DNA of 64,000 bases from Anoxypelagibacter sp902613655 (GTDB lineage: Bacteria > Pseudomonadota > Alphaproteobacteria > Pelagibacterales > Pelagibacteraceae). Made by a program: the position numbers and the translations under genes. A model generated the notes under the pieces. The model worked only from the letters and a program-made list of their open reading frames with translations. It had not been told where the DNA came from and did not search any database. The stretch is from contig CACMHR010000001.1 in NCBI GenBank assembly GCA_902613655.1, forward strand, positions 62,001 to 126,000, in the 5' to 3' direction. Positions 36,682-44,802 of the stretch are shown here, in pieces; position 1 is the first letter of the stretch, and every line of letters starts with the position of its first letter.

Positions 36682-37456
36682 TAAACCTATTATTAGTATC
36701 ATTATGAATTGCTATAATGGTGAAGCATTTTTAAATGAAGCAATAAATAGCATAACTAAACAAACTTTTGAAAACTGGGAGCTTATTTTTTTTGACAATA
36801 ATTCTATCGATAAAAGTGAAAAAATTGTAAAAAGTTTTAAAGATAGTAGGATTAAATATTTCAAGTCAGACAGATTGCTAAATCTTTATGATGCAAGAAA
36901 TTTAGCAGTAAAAAAAACCAATGGAGAATATATAAGTTTTTTAGATACTGACGATATGTGGACAAAAGACAAATTGGAAAAACAAATAAATTTTATAAAA
37001 AAAAATTCAAATTATAAAATTCTCTATTCAAATTATTATGTTCTCAATAATAACGAAAAAAAAATAATGTACAAAAACGAATTACCATCAGGTTTTATTA
37101 CTCAAAAATTATTAGATTTTTATGGAATAGGAATTAATACTGCTTTTTTAGATAAATCTATTTTTGAGCAGTACAACTTTAAAAAAGATTTAAATATTAT
37201 TGGTGATTTTGATTTTTTCATACAAACTAGCAAAAAATTTCAAATTGGCTATATTTCTGATCCTCTTACTTTTTATAGGATACATGAAAATAGTTTTACT
37301 AAAAAAAATTACAAAATGTATATTAATGAATTAAGTAACTGGATTAGAGAAAACGAAAAAACATTACTAGAAAATAATTACTCGTTAAAAAAACAAAAAT
37401 TTTATGTTATTAAACTCAAGATTAAATGTTTTTTAGAGAGATTTCTTAAACTTTGA
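36674..37456 (+). CDS. Glycosyltransferase family 2
   Basis: A 260-residue GT-A enzyme. IISIIMNCYNGEAFLNEAI (residues 5-23), ELIFFDNNS, and FLDTDDMWTKDKLEKQI (DxD metal site near residue 95) are diagnostic. GDFDFFIQTSKKF corresponds to the acceptor-side acid. It overlaps the SDR by 8 bases and is the last rightward gene before tRNA-Val, so it probably ends the long glycan transcription unit. Confidence 0.88.
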   Translation: MNNKPIISIIMNCYNGEAFLNEAINSITKQTFENWELIFFDNNSIDKSEKIVKSFKDSRIKYFKSDRLLNLYDARNLAVKKTNGEYISFLDTDDMWTKDKLEKQINFIKKNSNYKILYSNYYVLNNNEKKIMYKNELPSGFITQKLLDFYGIGINTAFLDKSIFEQYNFKKDLNIIGDFDFFIQTSKKFQIGYISDPLTFYRIHENSFTKKNYKMYINELSNWIRENEKTLLENNYSLKKQKFYVIKLKIKCFLERFLKL

Positions 37457-37462
37457 ATTTAA

Positions 37463-37537
37463 GGGCGTGTAGTTCAGTGGTAGAACGCTACGTTGACATC
37501 GTAGAGGTCATAAGTTCAATTCTTATCACGCCCACCA
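37463..37537 (+). tRNA. tRNA-Val (anticodon GAC)
   Basis: 75 bases including an encoded CCA (37535-37537). The acceptor stem GGGCGTG pairs with CACGCCC, the anticodon stem CTACG pairs with CGTAG around loop TTGACAT (anticodon GAC), and the T-loop TTCAATT is normal. It lies 6 bases after a glycosyltransferase stop and 20 bases before the next gene. tRNA genes beside variable islands often serve as integration sites; no duplicated tRNA fragment is visible nearby here. Confidence 0.95.
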
Positions 37538-37557
37538 AAATCTAATTAAAAAATTAT

Positions 37558-38490
37558 ATGGAAAAAAAAACAGCTGAATATTTTGAGAAATTAAAGAAGA
37601 GAATTCCAAAAAATCTTAAAATTGAAAAGGTTTCAAAAGAGAATATTAATTTAGCAAATGAATATCTCAAAACTAGAAAAAACTTAGAATTTAAATTTAG
37701 CCCCCTTTCTTCACACTTTGGGGAAAACTGGGACTACGATGAGCATCCTTTAGGATATTTTATGAGAAATACCGATGATAATAAAATTGTTGGTTTTTTA
37801 GGAACTATTTGTTCAAGAAGATTTATTCAAGGAAAAGAAATAGTCTGTTGCAATTTAGTACATTGGTTTGTAGAGAAAGAGTTTAGAGTCTTTGCTTATG
37901 CTTTTTTCTTTCCTTTAATGGAGAGAGAAATAATTGTTTATGCGACCACACCAAGAGAGTCGATTATAGGTATTTATAAAAAATTTAACTTCGATATTAC
38001 AATAGCCAAATATACGGCTGGAGTAGGAATAAATTTTCTAACATTTTTTTCAAAAATTTTTTACAGGTTTTCCATAATAAAAAATAAAGATGAAATTTTT
38101 GAACAACTTAATCATGAAGATAGGAAAATTTTTCAGGAACACAAAAAATATAATTGTATAAATATTTTGATAAAAGATAAAAGTAATCAATTAAAACCAT
38201 CATACTTATTAATTAAAAAAAGTAGAAGATATAATCTTAATGTACTAGATATTTTATATTTTTCTAACCTTAAGGAATACAAAAATTATGCACCAGAAAT
38301 CTGCACTAAAATCTGCTTATCTTTTTTAAATATCTTTATTGGACAATTATATTTTAATAATGAAAATAAACTAATTTATAATCCAAATTTCTTACTAAAA
38401 ACTGTCGATAAATTTTATCCAATAAAAACTTTAAATGGATCTAGTTTTTTTGATTACTTATATTCTGATGTAGTTATGTTTGATAATTAA
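37558..38490 (+). CDS. Hypothetical protein with GNAT-like features
   Basis: A 310-residue protein. Residues about 25-170 look like an acyltransferase (GNAT/Fem-type) fold: KIVGFLGTICSRRFI (strand-turn), CCNLVHWFVEKEFR, and the CoA-region-like TPRESIIGIYKKFNFDI. The remainder is a second alpha/beta half with no motif I recognise. Similar proteins occur in glycan islands, where they may acylate sugars. It lies after tRNA-Val and points toward a convergent glycosyltransferase. Assignment by fold pattern only. Confidence 0.55.
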   Translation: MEKKTAEYFEKLKKRIPKNLKIEKVSKENINLANEYLKTRKNLEFKFSPLSSHFGENWDYDEHPLGYFMRNTDDNKIVGFLGTICSRRFIQGKEIVCCNLVHWFVEKEFRVFAYAFFFPLMEREIIVYATTPRESIIGIYKKFNFDITIAKYTAGVGINFLTFFSKIFYRFSIIKNKDEIFEQLNHEDRKIFQEHKKYNCINILIKDKSNQLKPSYLLIKKSRRYNLNVLDILYFSNLKEYKNYAPEICTKICLSFLNIFIGQLYFNNENKLIYNPNFLLKTVDKFYPIKTLNGSSFFDYLYSDVVMFDN

Positions 38491-38510
38491 AAAAATTTAT
38501 TAGAATCATT

Positions 38511-39272
38511 TTACTTAAAACCATATTTCCTGATCGAATTAATAGAAATTGAAAAAAGAGATATAATATTCTTTAATAAATTTAATTTATTATATTTTCT
38601 ATTAATAAGCCATACCCAGTAAATATTTCTTAATTTATTACTTTGTAATGAATTTTTTGAAATTCTATAAAACATAACAACATCCTCACACTTGTAAGCG
38701 TCCTGCTTTTTTAAAATCTCACATTTAAAAAGATAATCTTCACAAATTTTAAGTTTCTTAAATTTTAAATTTTTAATTAAAGATCTTTCAACTATTACGG
38801 TGCTCATTGCAATTGAGCTATTATTTATAAATTCTTCTAAATTAAATTTCCCCTTTACATTTATTTTTTTCTTAAATAGCTTTTTTTCATTTATCTCTTT
38901 AAATGGTATATAGTCAGTGTAGGTAAATTTATGATCGAATTTTTGCATAAAATTAATTTGTTTTCTTAATTTATCTTTATCCCAATAATCATCCGAGTCT
39001 ATAAATGCTAAGTATTTTGAATTTGAAATTCTTATTCCTAAATTTCTACAAAAATATACACCTTTATTTTTTTTAAGTTCGATTATATTTATTCTTGAGT
39101 CAGAAAAACTTTTTACGATTTGTACAGATTTATCATTCGAAAAATCATCAATGATATACAAATTAAAGTTCTTGAATGTCTGATTTATAATAGAGCTAAT
39201 AGTTTCTCTTAATGTTTTTTCTCCATTGAAATTTGGCAAAATAACATCAACTACTTTAGTTTTTTCATCCAT
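38511..39272 (-). CDS. Glycosyltransferase family 2
   Basis: A 253-residue GT-A enzyme on the opposite strand. VDVILPNFNGEKTLRETISS (residues 8-27), YIIDDFSNDKS and FIDSDDYWDKDKLRKQINF (DxD site near 93) are clear. Sequence and layout are close to the protein encoded at 36674. It is the only leftward gene between tRNA-Val and 5S rRNA. Its upstream gap to 5S is about 75 bases. Confidence 0.88.
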   Translation of the reverse strand: MDEKTKVVDVILPNFNGEKTLRETISSIINQTFKNFNLYIIDDFSNDKSVQIVKSFSDSRINIIELKKNKGVYFCRNLGIRISNSKYLAFIDSDDYWDKDKLRKQINFMQKFDHKFTYTDYIPFKEINEKKLFKKKINVKGKFNLEEFINNSSIAMSTVIVERSLIKNLKFKKLKICEDYLFKCEILKKQDAYKCEDVVMFYRISKNSLQSNKLRNIYWVWLINRKYNKLNLLKNIISLFSISINSIRKYGFK

Positions 39273-39347
39273 TAGATTCCTTATAAATTACACGATAAAT
39301 GTGTCAAAAACTGTATTTACATATATTTCAAAACATAATATATAAGC

Positions 39348-39467
39348 ATGCCTGGTAATTATTGCGAAGGGGTAATACCCGATCCCATTCCGAACTCGGA
39401 AGTCAAGCCCTTCAGCGCCGATGGTACTTTGTCTTAAGATATGGGAGAGTAGGACGTTGCCAGGCTT
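39348..39467 (+). rRNA. rrf: 5S ribosomal RNA, separated from 16S-23S
   Basis: About 118-120 bases. The terminal stem TGCCTGG (39349-) pairs with CCAGGC (to 39465), and the conserved 5S core is present: CCGATCCCATTCCGAACTCG near 39379-39398 and GGGAGAGTAGGACG near 39443. No 16S or 23S gene occurs upstream in the window, only the glycan block. The 5S gene therefore lies at the edge of that block, as known for the SAR11 hypervariable region inside the rRNA operon. Ends approximate to a base or two. Confidence 0.95.
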
Positions 39468-39473
39468 AAAATT

Positions 39474-39599
39474 ATGAGAGTAGCTAGTTCTTTAAAATCA
39501 CTAAAAAAAAGAGACCTCGATTCAAAAATGGTTCGAAGAAGAGGTAAAATTTATATTATTAATAAAAAAAAACCTAAGTTCAAAGCCAGACAAGGCTAA
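39474..39599 (+). CDS. rpmJ: 50S ribosomal protein L36
   Basis: A 41-residue ribosomal protein. MRVASSLKSLKKRDLDSKMV then RRRGKIYIINKKKPKFKARQ matches L36, the Cys-less form: the zinc Cys/His positions of the C+ type are replaced (DSKMV, no CxxC). It begins 7-8 bases after the 5S end and is followed 8 bases later by pntAA, so it may be read from the 5S transcript. Confidence 0.93.
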   Translation: MRVASSLKSLKKRDLDSKMVRRRGKIYIINKKKPKFKARQG

Positions 39600-39607
39600 T
39601 TTTTTTA

Positions 39608-40693
39608 ATGAATGTAGGGTCAACAAAAGAGAAAAATCCAGAGAAGAGAATCTCTATAACACCTGATACCTCAAAAAATTTAAAAGATTTGGGATTAAAG
39701 GTTTTTTTAGAAAAAGATTACGGTAAGGATTTGGGATATAGTGATGAAGAATACAAAAATAAGGGAACTGAATTCTTAAATAGTAGTGACGAAGTATATT
39801 CTAAATCAGATTTGATATGTAAAGTTAATCTTCCTGCCCAAGAAGAAATTAATTTACTTAAGCAAAATACAAATTTAATAGTTTCTAATTACAATCCAGA
39901 TAAAGAGAAAAATTTAATTAAAAAAGACTTAAATGTATTTGCTTTAAATTTATTACCAAGAATTACTAGGGCACAGTCTATGGACGTTCTTTCATCTCAA
40001 GCTAATCTTGCTGGTTACAGAGCTGTGATAGAATCTATTTATGAGTATGAAAAAGCCGTTCCAATGATGATGACAGCAGCTGGTACAGTTCCTGCAGCAA
40101 GAGTTTTAGTAGTTGGTGCTGGAGTAGCCGGATTACAAGCAATAGCCACAGCCAAAAGGTTAGGTGCAATAGTTTCAGCAACAGATGTTAGGTTGACCGC
40201 AAAAGAACAAGTAGAAAGTTTAGGAGGTAAATTTTTAACTGTAGAAGGTTCCGAAAATTTAGAGACCAAAGGCGGTTATGCAAAAGAAGCTGGAGAAGAT
40301 TTTAAAAAGAAACAAAGCGAAATGTTAGAAAACGCAGCTTCAAAAAGTGATATTATAATTTGTACTGCCTTAATCCCTGGAAAAAAAGCACCAAGAATTA
40401 TTAGTGAAAGCATGATTGAAAAAATGAAATCAGGTTCCATTATTTTTGATTTAGCAGTTGCTCAAGGAGGAAATGCTGCTTATTCAGAGGTAGACAAAGT
40501 AGTCAATAAAGATGGAATAAAAATTATAGGAATCGGAAATGTTATGAATAAATTACCACTTACTGCTTCAAATTTGTATGCAAAAAATATATTTAGTTTT
40601 GTTAGAAATCTTTACAGCAGAGAAAAAAAACAATTTGTTTTAAATATGGAAGATGAAATAATAAAGAACACTTTAATTAAGGGAGATAACTAA
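39608..40693 (+). CDS. pntAA: NAD(P) transhydrogenase alpha subunit 1 (NAD(H)-binding domain I)
   Basis: A 361-residue domain I protein of the three-subunit bacterial transhydrogenase. Starts MNVGSTKEKNPEKRISITPD, the alanine-dehydrogenase-like fold; LSSQANLAGYRAVIE, TVPAARVLVVGAGVAGLQAIATA (Rossmann loop near 165) and TALIPGKKAPRIIS follow. It binds NAD(H) on the cytoplasmic face and, with the two membrane/NADP subunits encoded next, couples hydride transfer to proton movement. pntAB starts 1 base after its stop. Confidence 0.94.
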   Translation: MNVGSTKEKNPEKRISITPDTSKNLKDLGLKVFLEKDYGKDLGYSDEEYKNKGTEFLNSSDEVYSKSDLICKVNLPAQEEINLLKQNTNLIVSNYNPDKEKNLIKKDLNVFALNLLPRITRAQSMDVLSSQANLAGYRAVIESIYEYEKAVPMMMTAAGTVPAARVLVVGAGVAGLQAIATAKRLGAIVSATDVRLTAKEQVESLGGKFLTVEGSENLETKGGYAKEAGEDFKKKQSEMLENAASKSDIIICTALIPGKKAPRIISESMIEKMKSGSIIFDLAVAQGGNAAYSEVDKVVNKDGIKIIGIGNVMNKLPLTASNLYAKNIFSFVRNLYSREKKQFVLNMEDEIIKNTLIKGDN

Positions 40694-40694
40694 T

Positions 40695-41006
40695 ATGGAA
40701 ATTGATCCATTTATTTTTAGGTTTAGTATTTTCATTTTGGCAATTTTTGTCGGATATTATGTTGTTTGGAGTGTTACACCATCTCTACATACACCTCTAA
40801 TGTCAGTGACTAATGCAATTTCATCTGTAATAATTGTTGGAGCAATAATTGCAGCTCTAGCAAGTTCCTCGGACAGTGTATTTGATACATCTAGTATATT
40901 TGGATTTTTGGCCATCATATTAGCTGCAATAAATATATTTGGAGGCTTTTTAGTTACACAAAGAATGCTTCAAATGTACAAAAAAAAGAAAAAAGATAAA
41001 AAATGA
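40695..41006 (+). CDS. pntAB: NAD(P) transhydrogenase alpha subunit 2 (membrane)
   Basis: A 103-residue membrane subunit. Three to four hydrophobic helices are visible (about residues 8-28, 38-58, 65-88), with VWSVTPSLHTPLMSVTNAIS, the loop typical of domain II. The basic tail YKKKKKDKK is cytoplasmic. It overlaps pntB by 4 bases. Confidence 0.92.
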   Translation: MEIDPFIFRFSIFILAIFVGYYVVWSVTPSLHTPLMSVTNAISSVIIVGAIIAALASSSDSVFDTSSIFGFLAIILAAINIFGGFLVTQRMLQMYKKKKKDKK

Positions 41007-42400
41007 TATCACCAAATTTATCAGCAATATTTTATTTAGTTTCAGGAATTTTATTTATTCTTGCTTTAAGAGGTTTGTCATCACCTGAAACGTCCAGACA
41101 AGGAAATTTTTTTGGAATTATAGGAATGGTGATTGCCATTACTGTAACATTTCTAACAGTAGGCAATTTTTCAAATGCAATAATTTATGTATTTATATTT
41201 TTAATTATTGGTGGTGCGATTGGTGCTTTTATAGCTTTCAAAATACCAATGACTGCGATGCCGGAATTAGTTGCTGGTTTTCATAGTTTAGTTGGATTAG
41301 CTGCAGTATTCGTAGCAATATCTGCTTTTTTAAATCCAGAAGCTTTTAATCTAGGTTTTCCCGGAGACATTAAATTGGCTAGCTTGATAGAAATGTCTAT
41401 TGGGGCTGCTGTAGGTGCAATAACTTTCTCTGGCTCTATCATAGCATTTCTGAAACTTCGAGGGATTATGTCCGGATCACCAATAACATTTAAAGGACAA
41501 CATATTTTAAATTTAATTATAGGTTTGTCGATAATAGCTTTAATTTATTTACTATGTTCAACACAAACTAGCAGTCTGTTTTGGGGAATGATTGTAGTAT
41601 CATTTTTAATCGGTGTTCTTTTAATTATTCCAATTGGTGGCGCAGATATGCCTGTGGTTATTTCTATGCTTAATTCTTATTCTGGTTGGGCAGCAGCTGG
41701 AATTGGCTTTACTCTAGAAAATAGTGCATTAATTATAACAGGTGCCTTAGTCGGATCATCTGGAGCAATTCTCTCATATATAATGTGTAAGGGAATGAAC
41801 AGATCATTCTTTAGCGTGATACTCGGGGGGTTTGGTGGAGAAGCCACTTCGACTGATAAACAGAAAAAAGATAAAAAACCTGTAAAAAGTGGTAATGCAG
41901 AAGACGCAGCTTTCTTATTAAAAAATGCTTCATCAGTTATAATTGTACCCGGATATGGAATGGCAGTAGCTCAAGCTCAACATGCCCTAAGAGAAATGGT
42001 TGATACATTAAAAAAGAACGATATAAAAGTTTCTTATGCTGTACACCCTGTAGCTGGAAGAATGCCTGGACACATGAATGTATTACTTGCAGAAGCAAAT
42101 GTCCCTTACGATGAAGTTTTTGAGTTAGACGATATAAATAATGATTTTGCTAATACCGATGTTGCGTTTGTTATAGGAGCAAACGATGTAACAAATCCTG
42201 TTGCTAAAACAGATCCACAAAGCCCAATTTTTGGAATGCCTGTATTAGATGTTGAAAAGTGCAAGTCTGTTCTATTTGTAAAAAGAAGTTTATCACCAGG
42301 ATATGCTGGAGTAGATAATGAACTTTTCTATAGAGAAAATACACTAATGCTTTTTGCAGATGCAAAAAAAATGACAGAAGATATTGTAAAGAATATATAA
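41003..42400 (+). CDS. pntB: NAD(P) transhydrogenase beta subunit (membrane and NADP(H) domain)
   Basis: A 465-residue beta subunit. About eight to nine membrane helices occupy residues 1-265, with GADMPVVISMLNSYSGWAAA in the conserved transmembrane loop. The C-terminal domain III (about 285-465) has IVPGYGMAVAQAQH, HPVAGRMPGHMNVLLAEA, IGANDVTNPVA and VKRSLSPGYAGVDN, the NADP(H) site. Uses the proton gradient to make NADPH. Confidence 0.95.
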   Translation: MISPNLSAIFYLVSGILFILALRGLSSPETSRQGNFFGIIGMVIAITVTFLTVGNFSNAIIYVFIFLIIGGAIGAFIAFKIPMTAMPELVAGFHSLVGLAAVFVAISAFLNPEAFNLGFPGDIKLASLIEMSIGAAVGAITFSGSIIAFLKLRGIMSGSPITFKGQHILNLIIGLSIIALIYLLCSTQTSSLFWGMIVVSFLIGVLLIIPIGGADMPVVISMLNSYSGWAAAGIGFTLENSALIITGALVGSSGAILSYIMCKGMNRSFFSVILGGFGGEATSTDKQKKDKKPVKSGNAEDAAFLLKNASSVIIVPGYGMAVAQAQHALREMVDTLKKNDIKVSYAVHPVAGRMPGHMNVLLAEANVPYDEVFELDDINNDFANTDVAFVIGANDVTNPVAKTDPQSPIFGMPVLDVEKCKSVLFVKRSLSPGYAGVDNELFYRENTLMLFADAKKMTEDIVKNI

Positions 42401-42401
42401 A

Positions 42402-43103
42402 ATGGCCAAAACAAAAATATTTTGTGACATAGCTGACAGCAAGACAATAAAAGAATTTAATAAAAAAAAAATAGTAGATGGTTTCACAACAAACCCCAGC
42501 TTGATGCGTAAAGCTGGAGCAAAAAGTTACGAGCAATATTCCAAAAAACTCTTAAAAATTTGTAAAAAAAAACCAATATCACTTGAAGTATTTGCTGATA
42601 ATTTTGCTGATATGGAGCGTCAAGCATTAAAAATAAACTCATGGGGTAAAAATATTTATGTGAAAATTCCAGTTGTAAATAGTAAAGGTAAATTTACAGG
42701 TCAGTTGATTAAGAAATTAAACAAAAAAAAAATTAAGCTTAATATCACAGCAGTTTATACAGTTGCTCAGGTCAGAAAAATAAATAAATGCCTAGATAAT
42801 AAAAGTAAATCCATCATTTCAATTTTTGCTGGGAGAATGTCAGATACTGGTATAAATCCTTGGCCAATAATGAAAAAAGCAATTCAAATAACAAACAAAA
42901 AGAAGAAAGTTGAAATTTTGTGGGCAAGCACTAGAGAACCTTATAACTATATTCAAGCAAGACAACTTAATTGCCAGATAATAACTATGCCACCAAAAAT
43001 TATAGAAAAAGTGTCTAAATTCGGAAAAACATTTAATCAACTTACCTTAGACACGGTAAAGGCTTTTCTTGTAGATAGCAAAAAATCAAGATTTAAAATT
43101 TGA
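42402..43103 (+). CDS. Transaldolase / fructose-6-phosphate aldolase family
   Basis: A 233-residue short transaldolase. CDIADSKTIKEFN, DGFTTNPSLMRKAG and the Schiff-base Lys in IYVKIPVV (near residue 88) are conserved, and LNITAVYT, ISIFAGRMSDTGIN and ILWASTREPYN follow. The length fits the TalC/FSA subgroup. In SAR11-type metabolism it would serve the pentose phosphate exchange. It starts 1 base after pntB and its last 18 bases overlap the convergent deacetylase-fold gene. Confidence 0.87.
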   Translation: MAKTKIFCDIADSKTIKEFNKKKIVDGFTTNPSLMRKAGAKSYEQYSKKLLKICKKKPISLEVFADNFADMERQALKINSWGKNIYVKIPVVNSKGKFTGQLIKKLNKKKIKLNITAVYTVAQVRKINKCLDNKSKSIISIFAGRMSDTGINPWPIMKKAIQITNKKKKVEILWASTREPYNYIQARQLNCQIITMPPKIIEKVSKFGKTFNQLTLDTVKAFLVDSKKSRFKI

Positions 43104-43862
43104 AAAAGTACGTTTTACTTTTAGAAGATTTTTTGTTAAAGAATTCAATAATTTAAACTCTATTTTATTACTCACTTTCTTGATTGCATCATCATAACTT
43201 ATTATTTCTTCATGATTTTTTTCAACAAAATTCTCAAAAGTTTTAAAATCTTCTTCTTTCCAATAATTTAAGTGAATTTGTGTTGATTGAATACCGAAAG
43301 GTAATGCATAAACTTTGTAAAATAATTGAGGAATAAATTTAATTTCATTTTCCTCATAAGGCATCAAACCATAACCATCTATTACCTCATTGATCCCAGA
43401 TTCTTTTAAAGCATTAAATGTATTAAAATCATAGGTATGATTTGGTGCAAAAAAAGATTTTATTTCTATATTTTCATCTTTAAATTTCCTCAAACCACTT
43501 TGAATTCTTTCTTTCTGAACATTAAGTGGATGGCCAAAGAACTCTGATCTTCCCCCGTAACCAAAATAATCTTTTTTATTTGTTTCAGTGTCATAAACGT
43601 GGGTATGTCCATGCATAGAAACTTCCCAGCCTTTACTTTGCCAATTTCTTATTAAATCCCAAAAATTATCTTTCTTTGGATAAGATAAAAGATCTTTATC
43701 TTGATTTTTTGGTATGACACCAATAACTGGTTTAATATTAAATTTCTTAAAGAGAGCTTCAGACCTGTCCATAAGTTCCCAATTCATATTTTCCGCAATA
43801 TCATCAAGACGAATAAGAATTCCAGTGTTATTTGAGAGATAATTTTTTATTTTTACCAGCAT
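43086..43862 (-). CDS. Polysaccharide-deacetylase-fold protein (DUF2334-like)
   Basis: A 258-residue NodB-homology-type protein without a signal peptide. IRLDDIAENM supplies the Asp pair, SMHGHTHVYD the metal His pair (HxxxH-like), and FFAPNHTYD the later motif; the barrel order is that of family 4 carbohydrate esterases. It may deacetylate an intracellular sugar or glycan precursor. Convergent with the transaldolase gene, 18-base overlap. Confidence 0.78.
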   Translation of the reverse strand: MLVKIKNYLSNNTGILIRLDDIAENMNWELMDRSEALFKKFNIKPVIGVIPKNQDKDLLSYPKKDNFWDLIRNWQSKGWEVSMHGHTHVYDTETNKKDYFGYGGRSEFFGHPLNVQKERIQSGLRKFKDENIEIKSFFAPNHTYDFNTFNALKESGINEVIDGYGLMPYEENEIKFIPQLFYKVYALPFGIQSTQIHLNYWKEEDFKTFENFVEKNHEEIISYDDAIKKVSNKIEFKLLNSLTKNLLKVKRTFSNFKS

Positions 43863-43891
43863 TATTAATTATAACTTAATAATTATTTAAG

Positions 43892-43945
43892 TTAACCTTT
43901 TTTAATTGGAATAGTTGGGTGTCTCGCTACTGAAATAACAATATT
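43892..43945 (-). pseudogene. 3'-terminal remnant of an EamA transporter gene
   Basis: Read leftward these bases encode NIVISVARHPTIPIKKG and a stop. The intact EamA transporter encoded at 44776-45723 contains NIVTSTARHPTIPIKKR near its C-terminus: 14 of 17 residues agree. No start codon or other part of the gene is present, so this is a leftover 3' end. It lies in the same orientation as the intact gene, so the PanB-family gene between them is bracketed by direct repeats. Confidence 0.75.
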
Positions 43946-43989
43946 TACAAGGAATTGAAAAATACTAATTAGTTTGATTAAATACAAAT

Positions 43990-44802
43990 ATGAAAAATAT
44001 TTATACTTGGGCGGCTAATCCTGCAAAAAGAACTTTCACTGTAGGTGATATTATAGAAGCTAAAGGAAAAAAAATTCTTACACAAGTAACTGCAAATAAT
44101 TCATTAGAGGCAAAAGCAGCTGAGGAAGCAGGTTTTGACATGATAATAGGAAGTGCTTCAAATGTTAAGAAGGTTCGGGAAGGATCTAAATCTCTTTTTT
44201 ATACAGCAGCACTCGAACTACATAATTATCCTACAGCCGAGGATGTGTTACGTGGTGCCTTTAAAGCTTTAGAGAATGGTGCTGATGCAGTTATGACCGC
44301 TAGAAGTATGGATGTTGTTACTATGCTTGCAAAAGAAGATGTTCCAGTTATGGGTCATTTAGGTTTAGTTCCTAGAAAATCTACATGGATTGGTGGATTA
44401 AGAGCTGTAGGCAAAACTGCTGATGAAGCATACGAACTATTTAAAAAATTTAAACGTTTAGAAGATGCTGGGGCCTTTTCAGCCGAATGTGAAGTTATTC
44501 CTGAAAATATTATGGGGGAAATATCAAAAAGGACGAGTATTGTAACTGTATCTCTAGGATCTGGAAAAAAAGCCGATGTTATGTATCTATTCATGAATGA
44601 TATCTGTGGTGAGCAAGAAAAGTCCCCTAGACATGCAAAAGCTTATACAAATTTAAAAAAGATGAAAGATGAAATTGAAATCGAAAGAGTTAAAGCTTTA
44701 AAAGCATTTATTAAAGATAGTTTAGAAGGGAAATTTCCTGGGCCTGAAAATTCAGTAAATGTTAGTGAAGAAATTCTAGAAAATTTTAAAAAGAAACTTT
44801 AA
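43990..44802 (+). CDS. PanB-family protein (ketopantoate hydroxymethyltransferase-like)
   Basis: A 270-residue barrel of the PEP mutase/PanB superfamily, near the length of PanB (about 265). KKILTQVTANNSLEAKAAEE, AGFDMIIG, PVMGHLGLVPR, AVGKTADEAYE, LEDAGAFSAECEVIPENI and SLGSGKKADV..FMNDICG align with PanB in order, but the usual DSLGMVV loop is replaced by GSASNVKK, so the substrate may not be ketoisovalerate. No panC is in the window. It overlaps the 3' end of the convergent EamA gene by 27 bases. Confidence 0.68.
   Translation: MKNIYTWAANPAKRTFTVGDIIEAKGKKILTQVTANNSLEAKAAEEAGFDMIIGSASNVKKVREGSKSLFYTAALELHNYPTAEDVLRGAFKALENGADAVMTARSMDVVTMLAKEDVPVMGHLGLVPRKSTWIGGLRAVGKTADEAYELFKKFKRLEDAGAFSAECEVIPENIMGEISKRTSIVTVSLGSGKKADVMYLFMNDICGEQEKSPRHAKAYTNLKKMKDEIEIERVKALKAFIKDSLEGKFPGPENSVNVSEEILENFKKKL

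Noticed and set aside
39474..39599. Treating the short frame after 5S as noise
   Set aside because: It encodes a full 41-residue L36, so it was kept as a gene.
43990..44802. Firm assignment of panB and, with 51678, a pantothenate pathway
   Set aside because: Conserved PanB loop is altered, no panC is seen, and the PanE-like gene is embedded in a catabolic operon.
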